Origin: Limonium bicolor
Lineage: Eukaryota > Streptophyta > Magnoliopsida > Caryophyllales > Plumbaginaceae
Reading direction: 5' to 3'
DNA length: 64,000 bases
Assembly: GCA_023374045.1 (NCBI GenBank)
Contig: CM041778.1
Location: 366,022,831-366,086,830, forward strand
Shown here: in pieces, positions 32,752 to 44,351 of the stretch
Position numbering within the stretch: position 1 is the first letter of the stretch
Layout: every line of letters starts with the position of its first letter
Translations under genes and position numbers: made by a program
Notes under the pieces: generated by a model
Database searches by the model: none
What the model was told of the DNA's origin: nothing
The model's input: the letters and a program-made list of their open reading frames with translations, nothing else

Positions 32752-33515
32752 GCACCTGTGGTGCGAGAAGGGTTTTGAGTCCCCTTTCCTCTGCTTTGCC
32801 CACTGTTAAATGTGGCATTAAGAGAAACAGAGGTCGAATTCTGTTTCTGTTGTTGTATCCAGTTTTCACTGGACAGAAGGTAGTGATGGAGTTGGCTAGG
32901 ACTGCACACTTCTGTTCGGGTAAGAATATTTGAGCTGTGGGACATACTCACTGGGAGGCTTTAAGAAGATAGCATTGGAGTTCATGATCTGAAACCTTAT
33001 GACCAACAATAGCCAGAGAATCGGTAAGGAACTTGGCTCTATTAAATAGGAATTATATCCTCAGTTTCCTTTTTCTCTATGGTGGCTATTTGAAGTAGTA
33101 GATTACTGATCTGGGCGTTATTTTGAGCAGCGAAGGTGTTATGTATGTATGACCAGACTTTAGCAGATGGCTCAGATTAATTACTTGGGGACAATGTCTT
33201 CACTCAAGGAGGTAAGAAGAATAGCAGAAACTATGTGATCTTGCTGAACCCAGCGTTGATATTCTAGGTTTGGTTTCCCATCGACATGAGTTTCAGGTTG
33301 TTTAAAACTTCCATCAACAAACTTATATAAGTCATTATCCATCAGAAAATGTTTGAGCATGCCTTTCCAAATCATGAAATTATCCTTTCTAAGTTTTACC
33401 AGATTAGCTGCTGCTGTGATGATGGATTGTGTGCTGGTTGTTGTTGTTGTAGGGGGTCTATTTTCCACATTGTGGTTCACGCCTGAGACACTTCCAGGAT
33501 TTATTGACGGTGGAG
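32752..33515 (-). pseudogene. Copia-5 gag
   Basis: A likely start is the ATG at about 33,521 (METPPSINPGSVSGVNHNVE), 38 bases inside the primer-binding site. The core LVKLRKDNFMIWKGMLKHFL, then FKQPETHVDGKPNLEYQRWV and IVSAILLTSLSEDIVPK, is typical of Copia gag. A stop at 33,181 and a second set near 33,040 break it. A Gln/Ser-rich end (32,951-32,748) leads toward the zinc knuckle of the next frame. Confidence 0.8.
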
Positions 33516-33559
33516 TTTCCATCGGAGAAGAAAAAAAAAATGGCTTGTCAGGCCTAGAA

Positions 33560-33573
33560 GAGCTCTGATACCA
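33560..33573 (-). other. Copia-5 primer-binding site
   Basis: Minus-strand TGGTATCAGAGCTC abuts the LTR at 33,574 and matches the initiator tRNA-Met primer site. Confidence 0.88.
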
Positions 33574-33597
33574 TAGAGAAATACAGGGAGTGGCGAT
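33574..33597 (-). repeat. Copia-5 5' LTR, first 24 bp, interrupted
   Basis: These bases match 29,105-29,128. The LTR resumes at 37,373 after the CACTA insertion and ends at 37,567. GAT occurs on both sides of the insertion. Confidence 0.9.
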
Positions 33598-36500
33598 CAC
33601 TACTAAAAAACTGTCAATTGCTAACGAAAATTTACCGATGAATTAAAATCTGTTATCAAATTTAATAATTAGAAATGAATTATTGACAAAATACTAACAA
33701 TAATTTTAGATCAAATTCACCTATGAAAATTAGTGATAGATTTATATTCGTTAGCAAATTAGTGAGGAAAACCAGATTCTTTAAGTAATTAGTGATGACA
33801 ATAATTTCTCTAACTAATTACTAACGGATTATTATTTTTTATAAGTAATTACCTACAGATATAACAATCCGTACGCAAATTTAGTAAACTATTTTTTCTT
33901 AGTTCTAGTGACGAATAATTACATAACTAATTACTTATAAAAAAAATTCATCTAACTACCAAGAGATAGTAATATTCTGTTGCTAATTCTCTCTGATATT
34001 CAGACTTTTTTTCTTACTATAGTATATACTTGTTCTTCACGACTACTATTTGTGTTATCTCTTTTTCATCTATGATACTCTGTCTTCTCCATCTCTCTCT
34101 CTCTCATCCGCTTGACCTAACACAACATGCCAATCTCTATTCGTCGCCGCTTTCTTCCACGATTTGCCTCTCCATCTTCCTCGCCGACGTGTCATCGCCA
34201 AGAGTCATCTATTGGAAGAAATACCGAGATTTACTTCGTCAAGGGATTCTCACCATCGACTTTTGATTGTGTTCTTCTTCGTCCTCTCACCGTGGTCTTG
34301 TCTCCTCTCACAGCTCCTCCTCAAATTCTTCAACACAGCAGAACTCCTGACGTCAGATTTATGGAAGTTCAACTGAAAAGAATTATTCTTTCTTCAGGTC
34401 GTATGTGTGGCGCTGTATGTACTTCTCTCCTTTTTTCATTAGATTAGGTTTTTCCTCTTGTTTTTACTCGATAGTTCTATCGGCCTCCAGTTTGTTTGAA
34501 CTCACCCTTCTCCCACGAAGCCTATAAACATCAAAGAGATGTTTCGCGCCGTTGATTGTGGCTGTGAGTTTATCTTTTGTTCCAGACTGAGTATTCCAGA
34601 GTCTACGGCAAAAAAATAGGATCACGCATTAGTGCATTCCTTTTCTACTACTAAAAGAGGACCTTTGCGAAGGTATACAATATTATGATTTATCTTTCTT
34701 TTTATGTCTATTTTGCTCCTTTTGTACTTGTGACCGGAGAATAATGATGTTCGTCAATCTACTTTGCCAAATCGCTTGATTTTCTCTGATCGTATCTCCC
34801 TTCACTGTTTAGTAAAACTGCTAATCCCTGTATTACAGAATGACACAATGGTACTCTAAATGCTTCTATCTTTGGTTGTTTCTAATTTGAAGCAAGGCTT
34901 CTGATGTTTTCAGCGCAGGATTGATCTGTTTTCTCCTACCTTTCAAGCTAACTTGGTCACTGCTACCTCCCTGGTCATTGTCTTTGTTCTCCTTCCTCAC
35001 TACCAAGGACAAGTTCTTTAGTCTTAATTAAGTGTCTCAACACTCTGCACAAAACCATTGACAAGTTGTTTATCTGATCACATCTCTAATATGAGACAAT
35101 GGATTTGACGTTTACTCCAGTCCTTAGTAATCCTCTACCTGCTACCACATACATATAGAAAGATGGGAGACTTGACTGATAAATGCTAGGAAGGAAGGTA
35201 TATGACCCTTCTTTTAGGTTAACAACCATTTTTTAGACATCTTACCTTACAGATACTCGGTGGTATCTTCTTCCCTCATGAAGTTTAATTGTTATGTAAC
35301 CATGGTTATGAATGAAGAGTAAAGAGTACCTGATTAGCAAACATGGATCAGTTTATGGATCTAAGTAATTGTCATGTACTACTTAGTGTTAATTTGGTCT
35401 GCCTATCCCAAATGTATGTAATTAAGCTGCTTTTCCATTAGAGTGTTCCTTCATGTGATTGTTTGTCATGATCTACATTTTGCTTAGATTCATATCTATT
35501 TTCTTATAAGATGTAAATGATTGCTTCAATTGGGATTTGACTTTACAACTGGCATTTTAGGAGTTCTTTTAATTTTTCTAGCCACACTATAATACTGCTC
35601 TAAACATGGTTGCTTTTTATCTGAGAGCCGAAAAACCTGGTTGCTTTTAATAATCTTCTTAGATTCGTTTATGCCCTGTTTTATTATACTACTAATTAGT
35701 GTGAATCTTTTATATGTATGGTGGTATTAGTTATACGTATGGTTTTTCTACTTTTGAAAAGAAATTATACTTATGCTTTTATATGTATGGTGGTATTAGT
35801 CGCCACTTTGCTTATATGCTTCCTGACTTCTGTTTTATTATACTTATGCTTTTGAAGAGATATGAAGATGCCAAGATGTTGAATCAGTTTGAGATGTTAA
35901 AGCTTGAGGTAGGGCTTGTGGTCTGCCACTATATTATGTTTTTCTTTCATATTGAGGAGTGAAGTGTTTTGATCGCTCATGAATACGTTAGGAGCATGAA
36001 TGGAATCAACTTCTAACTAAACACCGTAATGACATGAATGGAATCAACTTTGAAAAAGCTACATACAGTGATTGCTTTTGTTCCTTATTGCATCGCATAC
36101 TAATCACAAGTTTGAGTTCATTATTATCATTACAATTATCATCTTCTTTGATGTGCTTTGTTTATTTACATCACTACAATGATTGCTTTTGTTCTGGTGC
36201 AGGAATGGAATCAAATTGACTCTGCAAATCTGTTGTTCCATTTTCACTTGCTCAAGCATGTTTCATTGGTGTTTCACTCTTGCACTGAGGTAATTTCTCT
36301 TTTCATTCTAACTGAAAGTGCCATGAGAATTACGGATAATGATATTGCTGCCTTCTGGTGGTATATGGTTCTGTGTGATGAGACATTTTAGATTATAGTG
36401 TTCTAGGACAGCTGTTCTTTTTTTTAGCATTGTTGTTCTGCCTTCTCATTCTATCTTTATGCTTTCGCTTAATTGACATCAAGATTGCTGGATGAGGGGT

Positions 36501-37372
36501 GGCAGTTGGCTTTGTTGTCAGGAAGACTGAACACTTGTATGAGTTCTTGACCAAAATTCCTTTGACTGATGGATCAAGCCTTATTTATGTCTATGTTGTA
36601 CGGTTGTTAAGATAATATTTTGTTCTCTTCGTCTGATGAGTTTCTTTCATGGTTTGTGCAGGAAGTTTCAGCAAAGGATGAAGAAGTTCCGGGTAATATG
36701 TAGTTCTTACTTGTGGAGATATAGGCCTTGTACTATAAATATACATTTATACATCATTTGAATTTGTTGTAAGGAGATTCAGTTAAGTAGAAGTTGAATT
36801 TATAGATGTAAAGAGTTTACTAATAATGTAATGACATCTACATGTATTTGGTATATTATAAATATATTTTGAGCTTATAAATATATTTTGAGTTTATAAA
36901 GAGTGTACAATTGAGATTCCATGGACTATGTTTTATATAAAAATAATGATGGGAGGGACATTGTATATAGTTGTTGTTATTCATCGGTAATTACCGATGA
37001 ATGATACTCCTTTAATAATTCCTTGGTAATTACCAATAAATAAAAAATTCTTTACTAATTGCTGATGTATAGGAAATCTTGCTAATTACCGATGAATTGA
37101 ATATCCGTTGTTAATTAATAATGGATAGGAAACCCCTTGCTAATTACCGATGGATTGTAATTTTCACTTCATTTATGATAATGGCGACGAATGTAACTTT
37201 TTTGTTGGAGATTGCTTTCAAATTGATAGCATTCGTTAGTAAATTTTAGCGACGGGGAAAACGCTTACGAATATATTTTGATGGTATTACGTCGGTAAAA
37301 TTCATTATCGACGGATTTTCTTATTTTACTAACAAATTTTTTTTGTTAGCAATCTCCCTTTTTTTAGTAGTG
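33598..37372. mobile_element. CACTA element, 3,775 bp, inserted in the Copia-5 LTR
   Basis: The termini are CACTACTAAAAAACTG and, reverse-complemented, CACTACTAAAAAAAGG, followed on both sides by ATTGCTAAC. Target duplication GAT is perfect (33,595-33,597 and 37,373-37,375), and the uninterrupted LTR at 29,105 shows the empty site. Subterminal repeats GCTAATTACCGATGAA recur at 36,980-37,150, with related TTAGTGA/TAATTACT repeats at 33,640-33,930. The interior (34,000-36,900) has T-rich, intron-like sequence and short frames (for example MPISIRRRFLPRFASPSSSP at 34,127) but no transposase domain, so it is non-autonomous. A 20-bp string ATATGTATGGTGGTATTAG is duplicated at 35,711 and 35,779. Confidence 0.92.
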
Positions 37373-37567
37373 GATCGGAAAAAGTTACTGTTATATTGTA
37401 TTGTTTGATCTGTGTAAAATGAAACATAAGAGTGATTTATACACCCTAATTTCGAGACTGTGTGGTGTAAGGGACCCGGACATTACAAGGCCAGATATGT
37501 AAAAAGTATTGGGCTTATATCTATACAAATATCAAGTGGGGTGCTTAACTATTATATTGGGCTTCTA
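37373..37567 (-). repeat. Copia-5 5' LTR, remainder
   Basis: It continues the LTR after the CACTA element and ends GGGCTTCTA next to the GCCAT target duplication. It differs from the left LTR by several substitutions and small indels. Confidence 0.9.
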
Positions 37568-37572
37568 GCCAT

Positions 37573-38173
37573 AAGGGCGTCGTTTAACGACTGCTTTGTC
37601 GACGGATTTGTGGTTTTCGAGAAGCAGTGCAAGAGTCCACTCATTTATCCTTGACATCACGAACCGGAACTAGGAGATGGACATCATCCCTACGTTCATC
37701 GTTACTAGTTTGACCTGCACGCATCACATTCTATGTGTTCTTGATGTGGTACAATGATCTGGTGTATGTGATGCAATTGGTGGAAAGAAAGGCCCCAAAT
37801 TCGTAAAAAGTTTTTCTGGGTTGCTGTCACAACAAATGGACTAGTGCTCTTAGCGGCGCTATGGAGACTTTTGGGCGTCATAGCGTGACAAAATATGATG
37901 TGAAATTAGTTTGAGAGTGTCTAACTGTTTGAAAGTGCAAGTCTATCTCGCCATCCGCCGGCCCACGTTCTTCAGAAGACAGGCCAACATATATTGAACA
38001 AGCGTAACCTACACAGAATGATGACATGACTCCATAAGGATCAATGGCAGTATCTTATTAGTGGGGGAGACTCAGTAGGCCATATTCTCTCTTTCACCAC
38101 AAAGTCGAGAGAAAAAAGCCATCCAATTCATGGAAGTTGGTATATATTCCAATATTCCATCAACCTTGGTTGA
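37573..38173. other. non-coding region right of Copia-5
   Basis: It begins with the right half of the short ORF split by Copia-5 (to 37,654). The rest, to 38,173, holds no frame or element I recognise. It likely includes the 3' untranslated region of the minus-strand membrane-protein gene that ends at 38,174. Confidence 0.3.
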
Positions 38174-38876
38174 TCATGGCTTCCAATTCCCACAAACCCC
38201 AGGCTGCTTTCTTTCACTCTGCTCACGTTTCTTGTTGTAGCCAATAAGAGCAGCAGCAGTTCCAGCTATTTGACCGATCCATCCGTACAAGTAAGCTATG
38301 AAAACAATTATTTGGGCGATCCGTCCATATACAGAACTGATATGGTACAAAGAAGACTCGACTGATTAAGCACCAGGGTGATTCAGAATTACGATTATAA
38401 TGAATGGGAACTGCTAGACTTAAGCGTATAGCTACCTACCTTGGCAATCATGAGATCAGATAAGAGACCAAAGGCGCTAAGCAATCCACAATGGTAAAAG
38501 GATTCCACCCCAACAAATATTATTTTATATCTCCTCTACAATCTCTCTCTTATTTACCTAGATTCTCTAAAAAGAGGGTGTCTTAGTTAAGAACCCCTCT
38601 CACACTCTCTCCTCACCTCATCATTTTCTTTTTTCTCTTTTAACATTATGGGTGGAATCCACACCATTGTGATGCCCCTAATGACTTTTCGTACACCCAC
38701 GCGATTATTGCAAATTGCAATTGCTTTCATCTTGGCCCATGATTACCTTTGATCATTAAAGTTGACCAAGTTATTCCCAATTAATCATTGTCATGCCTAA
38801 AAAGCAGACCATAAAGATGATTGGAACAAAGCTGGTGACGAATGGCAGTGTATAAGCCCAGGCAGGGATATTTGAT
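38174..38876 (-). CDS. 3' exons of an unrecognised multi-pass membrane protein gene
   Basis: On the minus strand, the last exon 38,295-38,174 follows a TTTTCATAG acceptor and encodes YLYGWIGQIAGTAAALIGYN, then KKREQSERKQPGVCGNWKP and a TGA stop. The exon before ends with the donor TAG|GTAGCT at 38,436; joining them in phase gives SAFGLLSDLMIAKVAYLYGW. Further upstream, 38,876-38,771 after a TTTAGCAG acceptor encodes SNIPAWAYTLPFVTSFVPII and FMVCFLGMTMINW, a typical transmembrane segment. The hydrophobic segments and a charged C-terminal tail suggest an integral membrane protein. A Tourist-like MITE (38,481-38,678) sits between the second and third of these pieces, and the first piece runs into a stop (TAA 38,771), so this may be a damaged copy. 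I do not know the family. Confidence 0.4.
38481..38678. mobile_element. Tourist-like MITE, 198 bp
   Basis: Flanked by TAA on both sides (38,478-38,480 and 38,679-38,681), the PIF/Harbinger target. Ends: GCAATCCACAATGGT on the left and, reverse-complemented, GGGGCATCACAATGGTG on the right; the GGATTCCACCC motif follows inside both. It is the same family style as 51,701-52,032. Confidence 0.7.
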
Positions 38877-39066
38877 CTGCTAAAGAAAGAGTAATAGAGA
38901 TATAAACAGTGATACTTTGAGTTTAAGATTGCTATCTATTCCTTGTTGATCGATCATGAGAAGCTTGAGAACAAAAGCCAGAAGTAGTAAATGTGAACAC
39001 CAAACACTTTCCAGACGCTCTCTTTTTGTATATGGCAAATTGCACTCTTCATCATGCTATGTTATA
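38877..39066. other. upstream part of the minus-strand membrane-protein locus
   Basis: T-rich on the minus strand and probably intron. No exon was recognised. Confidence 0.3.
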
Positions 39067-39300
39067 CTCCCTCCGTCCTGAATTGACCGTCCTGTTTACT
39101 ATTTGGACATGTCGTTTGACTTCAATTTTTAACATATAAGATAAATTAATTTTGAAAATTAAGTTTTGCATATGATTCCTTACATGATAAACTATATGTT
39201 ACAAAATTTAGTTTTATAAAATTATTTTATCTTATATATTTAATATTGAAGTGGAAAACGTGACATAAGCAAACAGGACGGTCAATTCAGGACGGAGGAG
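39067..39300. mobile_element. Stowaway-like (Tc1/mariner) MITE, 234 bp
   Basis: Terminal inverted repeats CTCCCTCCGTCCTGAATTGA and (reverse complement) CTCCTCCGTCCTGAATTGA, with TA at both flanks (39,065-39,066 and 39,301-39,302). Interior AT-rich with GACATGTCGTTTGACTT. Two relatives occur at 59,399 and 60,141. Confidence 0.92.
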
Positions 39301-39469
39301 TATCATCATGCTTTCTTTCATTTCCGTCCATGACTTTGATTATAATAAAGAAAAACAGCTGAAAGAAGAACGGGAAGAAAAGAGATCAAACCTTGTCCTG
39401 GCGATATCCTGGACTTGATCCAGAACCAATAAAATATTGACGGTTGCCATGTCGACTAAGTAGAAGTTA

Positions 39470-39870
39470 GGGAAAATTCACGAGATACCCCTATTTTCTT
39501 TCGTAATCACAATATACCCTGTGATTTTAGTAATTCAACTTTAAACATGTTTAAATGTTGTCCAAAATTGATGAAACTTTACATGGACGATGCTAAAGTG
39601 TTATATTTTGGTCCAATATCAAATTGAAACCTTTAAGCTCACATGTGACCTGTGGGACCCAATGAATAGTCACATATTCATTGGGTCCCACAGGTCACAT
39701 GTGAAAAAGCTTCAAATTTGATATGGACCAAAATATAACACTTTAGCATCGTCCATGTAAAGTTTTATCAAGTTTGGACAACATTTAAGCATGTTCAAAG
39801 TTGAATTACTAAAATCACAGGGGTATATTGTGAATTACGAAAGAAAAAGGGATATCTCGTGAATTTTTCC
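39470..39870. mobile_element. Mutator-type foldback MITE, 401 bp
   Basis: Almost the whole element is one inverted repeat with arms of about 190 bp, starting GGGAAAATTCACGAGATA and ending TATCTCGTGAATTTTTCC, with the axis near 39,670. A perfect 9-bp target duplication TAGAAGTTA (39,461-39,469 and 39,871-39,879) indicates a MULE-type insertion. The right end lies about 40 bp from the TATA box of the next gene. Confidence 0.93.
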
Positions 39871-39910
39871 TAGAAGTTAAAATGATTGAAAGTTGGTCAT
39901 GCTTGGCCCA

Positions 39911-39922
39911 ACATATATATAA
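39911..39922 (+). promoter_or_regulatory. TATA box candidate for the LRR gene
   Basis: CATATATATAAAG lies about 480 bp before the likely ATG at 40,401. The leader in between contains a short upstream frame (40,000-40,269). Assignment is by position only. Confidence 0.4.
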
Positions 39923-40400
39923 AGCTCGCGGGAAGGAATTCTGAGGAAGAAAGAGCACAGCACTACATAACAGGGTAGGGACCCTGTCGTCCAGTACTCG
40001 TGCTCAACTGCTCATGCAGCTCATCCCCCACTAAACTTGATCTTGTGAGAGTATTAATCATTGATTTTGAATCAAATAAGTTAAAACAACATTTATCCTG
40101 CTACCATTGGCTGAAAGGAGCTCTGCTTCCCATCACCCACCCACATAACGCACTCAAAACAGCCACTGCCAGCCAATTCAAGCACTGTGTACCAAAAAAA
40201 GCGGAAAGCAGGGGAAAGCAAATAAAAAAGCAAAGGAAGGATAGATACAAATATGAAAAAGCTAGCTGAATGGTCAGCACTTTTGCTGAGTAGTATAATC
40301 CATGTAATTGTACATTGATCTCCACCTACTACTCTTCCAGTTCTATTATTAGTACAATCAAAATCGACTTCCTCGGAAGCAAAACAGAGAGAGAGCCAGC

Positions 40401-41775
40401 ATGAGGATGGTCACCCTCAAAGTCTTCATACTTCTTTCCTGCAGCCTGGCCGTTAATGCTATCGCAAGCCGTCGCAACAACACAAGCTCATTCAGTGTTG
40501 ACAGCAGCTCAACAACAAACAAAACTACAAGTGAATTTTGGTTCCACTTCCACCCTCCATGGCCTTGCTTCCCCTTCCATTGCTCACATTATCACCATTC
40601 ACCACCACCGCCATCACCAGTACCCAAGCCACCAAAATTATCTCCTCCAGCTACTCAGTTATACCACACCATCTCAACCTGCACCACCAAGTCACCACAA
40701 ACACCACCACCTTCATCCACTGCACCGCCCAGCTGATATTCACCGACCAGAGACTCGCAACAGCCTACCCCATAATCCAAACCTTCAAAGCCCTCATCAC
40801 CTCAGACCCACTCGGCATCACAGCCACATGGACTGGCCCAAACATATGCAACTAAAGGCTTCTATTGTGACAACCCACCGGACAACGCGACTGCCACAAC
40901 CGTCGCCTCCATCGACTTCAACGGCTACCAGCTAACCGCACCAACCATCAACACCCTCATCGACAATCTCCCGGACCTTGCACTCTTCCACGCCAATTCC
41001 AACAACTTCACCGGCACAATCTCCCCCAACATCACCAGTCTCAAATACCTCTATGAGTTCGACATCAGCAACAACCAATTCACCGGTCCATTCCCAGCCT
41101 CCCTCCTCTCCATCCCACCCTCACTTTCCTAGACCGTTTCAACCAGTTCTCCGGCTCACTCCCACCCTCCATCTTTTCACAACAAAATCTCTACGTCCTC
41201 TTCCTCAACGATAACAGCTTCGTCTCAACCCTACCAGGCAATCTAGGCACAACACACATCTCCTATCTCACATTAGCAGACAATAAATTCACAGGTCCAA
41301 TCCCACAAGACATCTCTAAGCTATTACTATCATCCACCGAGGTAGTCCTACTCAACAACCAGCTAACCGGGTGCCTCCCCTACGAAATAGGACTGCTCAA
41401 ACAGGTAACAGTTCTGGACATCAGCAACAACTTCCTAACCGGCCCATTGCCATTGTCCTTGACATGTCTTCAGAATGCTGAGCTGCTGAACTTCGCTGGG
41501 AACAACTTTTACGGAATTGTGCCTGATCTGATATGCCAGCTGCTTCCTAATCTCATGAATTTTACAGTGTCTGATAACTACTTCATGCAAGTTGGCCCGG
41601 CATGTGGGAGTCTGATCAGTACCGGTGTATTGGATGTTGGAATGAACTGTTTCCTGGGTTGCCTGGTCAGAGATCTCCTTTGGAATGTGCGAAATTCTTT
41701 GCATCACCAAAGCAGATGTGCCCTTTCATGGGAAGTTATAAACTGATTCCTTGTAAACTACCTCCTTTTCATTAA
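40401..41775 (+). pseudogene. secreted leucine-rich repeat protein, At4g06744-like, frameshifted
   Basis: The ATG at 40,401 opens a signal peptide (MRMVTLKVFILLSCSLAVNA) and a Pro/His-rich segment ([20 protein letters not shown]). The frame then moves: 40,730-40,850 gives [20 protein letters not shown] and [18 protein letters not shown]; from 40,854 [46 protein letters not shown] and [13 protein letters not shown]; from about 41,120 [55 protein letters not shown] and [19 protein letters not shown]; the end is [20 protein letters not shown], stopping at TAA 41,773-41,775. This layout (LRR-NT with WTG-IC-YKGFYC, about ten LRRs, Cys-rich end) is that of plant cell-wall LRR proteins near LRX/extensins. 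At least four indels break the frame, yet the protein is conserved across them. Single exon. Either a recent pseudogene or assembly error. Confidence 0.72.
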
Positions 41776-44351
41776 TCCAGGTCATCAGTTGCCTAACCTA
41801 ACCCCTTTCACGTTGTGTACTACCAATGTTAAGGGAGTTTTCCCCTCCTTCACTGTCATATCATGCTAACATCAAAAAGATAAGTTAGTGCGAATTCAAC
41901 CATCAAGAAGGAATTCACTGTAAGTAAACATGGTGGGTAATGCAGAAACATTATGGCAGTAGAGAAAAAAGAGGGAGTAGGGTGTGGGGTGTGGGGATAA
42001 AGAGTCAGTAAGGACTTGTGGCCATGACAATGATCTTTGCCATCAAAAAGTGAGGATTTCATGACTATTAACCATGTACAGCAACGTACGAGACTATTAA
42101 AAACACATTATTGCCGCAGGTCATTGTCATGACTTTAGTAGGAAGTAGTGGAATTCACTGGGACCTGCAGCAGATCCATGCTTCGTGTGCAATTTGAGTA
42201 GATATGCAAGCTAAGGGGAATAACAGATTCTGAGGGAACAAGGAAAACAGCTTTTCTTCCACTCGAAACACAGAAAATAGTGCTATTCTTTTGCAGTGCC
42301 ACCAGTCCAACAATAAGGATTCAGATTGAAAAGAAAGGAGTGAACGAGTGTGGGACAAGAATAACAGTGTTTCTCAAGCATTATGAAAACGTAAAAGCAT
42401 AGTAAGACATTAAACAGCACAGGATTTTAGCAGGAAATAGCCGGATCCCAAAGGGTGGACCAGCTGAAGAAATTTGACCCCTGGCTATAATCTAGAAGCA
42501 AACCAGTTGGACTGACTGTAAAAGAATTGTATTGCATGCAACAGATCAACTGCGTAATTTTTACTATGTAGAACAACCCTGATTTTGTTGACAACAAACG
42601 CTTGCTATAAGTGTGTGATGGAAGCGGGCTGGGGGACCAAGACCGTTAACGTTTTACATACTCACGCAAGAATAAAAAAGGGAGACCACTGATGAGCTAG
42701 GTGCAGATTGTGTGGGTTGTCGGGTGTGGCTGTGTGTCTGTTTTAGTGCTGAGCGTCAGTTTGTTATTGCTGTCTGTGGTGTTGTCGTTTTGTGCGTGGG
42801 CTATATAGGCCAAGGTGTAAGCTATTTAAGGAAGGAAATTAGTCTTAGGTAGGCATTCTGGAATTGTCTTATTGTTGGCCACTTTGTGGATGTTGGCAGG
42901 TGTAGCCTGATTTCCTCTTTTGGCAGGGCACCCCCTGAACTATCCTCTGTTACTATTTGATTGTTTTCCCCTATTATCAATGGTAACTGGCCTATATTGT
43001 GAGTGTATTATTCGTCCCTAAGTCCCCCCCTGAGTGTTTTCATTAGTGAGACTTTAAAGAACAAAATGTGTTATACTTGGGGCAAGAAGAGCAGAATGAT
43101 TCCAAAAACATAGCAAGAAAAGAAAGATAATGATTGCACCAAGGATGATAATTGGATAAAAAAAATGAGACTACAAAATGCAGTGGGAATGTGGGTGAAA
43201 GACCTGCCATGGGACTGACCAATCAGTTGTATGCTAGTTATGCAATTTGATCCCACAGTCGATGGAACTCTACGAGCTACAGAAGCGAACTGGCTGAATT
43301 GGAACCGCATTATCCTTTACAAGGCAAGTGATTAACAGCCAATTTTGTGACAGAGATTTTCTAGAACTTGCCGATTGACTTTAATAACTCTGAGGAACGA
43401 CAATCGATCTTTATTCCACCAAAACAAAAATGAAACATTCTTTCACTCTACCAATCCAGCAATATGGGTCCAGCTTTGAGAGAATAAAAAAAAAAAGAAC
43501 ATGCCATCTGGGAAGATAAGGTAGTCGCAAACAAAAAGAGAAAGATAAATACTAATCATATTTCATACACTAAGTTACTAACCAATAGCATGGAAAAGGT
43601 AAACAAGAATAAAGATTAGCTGTGATTCAATTTTCTTTTATCTGTGAACCCATATACAAAACATAATCACTACAACCACCAATGAGCATGGAGAAACCCT
43701 CAATTTCCTCTCTGCTATTAAGCCTTTACTAAATTATGAAGTTGTTAGGTAAACTGTGCAATAATTGCTTTTAACTCCACAAAAATAAAGTTCCTATATG
43801 CGAAAATATTCAGTTTAAATTTATCAATTCTTTTGCTGTAACAGCTATAATCTAGTCAGCCAAACAGGGACACGAAATCAAACTCAGAAATGCCAACGGA
43901 TGAGACTTTTTTATTCATGTTCTTATCATGTCCGTCTGATGGAAATTAGAACTAGCATGGAAATAGGTTTTTTCATGAAGAGTCTCCAAATCGAGATGCA
44001 TCTTAAGTATGAAGCATCATACCAAGGTCTTTGTGCGATACTTTGCATATGCTTTTGAAAACCTTTTTTTTCCAACAAATGAGCTTCTGCAGTTCCTAGC
44101 TCAGTTAATTAACAAATAGAAGATCTTTGAAAAGAGAGTATTATTAAGAGCAGAGTTGTTGCACAACATAATGCAGCTAAGCCAAACAAAAGAGGGGGTG
44201 AAAGGTAAATGCGGCATTAATCAGGATGAGTTATAATGACACAGAAAAGACTGCAATACATGATAGTACAAAACATAAAGTCTGTTATTAAGTTCTGAAC
44301 GTGACCAGTTCCATACCTACGGAGAAAAAGAGGAAGAAATGTCTCCTTTCC
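41776..44351. other. intergenic region between the LRR and peptidyl-tRNA hydrolase genes
   Basis: I find no protein domain. 42,690-43,060 has a promoter-like look (GGGCTATATAGGCC near 42,800, then a C-rich CCCCCCTGAGTG at 43,023) and could be a small LTR or element, but I could not find matching ends. The minus-strand frames at 41,435-41,710, 42,155-42,358 and 43,071-43,310 are shadows or chance. Confidence 0.3.

Larger units (their letters stand above)
29105..37567 (-). mobile_element. Copia-5, complete element with nested CACTA
   Basis: Perfect 5-bp target duplication GCCAT (29,100-29,104 and 37,568-37,572). LTRs start TAGAGAAATACAG and end GGGCTTCTA in plus orientation (29,105-29,321 and 33,574-33,597 plus 37,373-37,567). 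The two LTRs differ at many positions and small indels, so the insertion is not recent. Minus-strand order gag, protease, integrase, RT, RNase H is complete. The right LTR is split by a CACTA element. Confidence 0.92.

Noticed and set aside
40538..40935. Alternative frames in the LRR gene
   Set aside because: Shadows of one gene broken by indels, not separate genes.
42690..43060. Possible small LTR with TATATAGG and a C-rich end
   Set aside because: No matching ends, target duplication or primer-binding site could be found.
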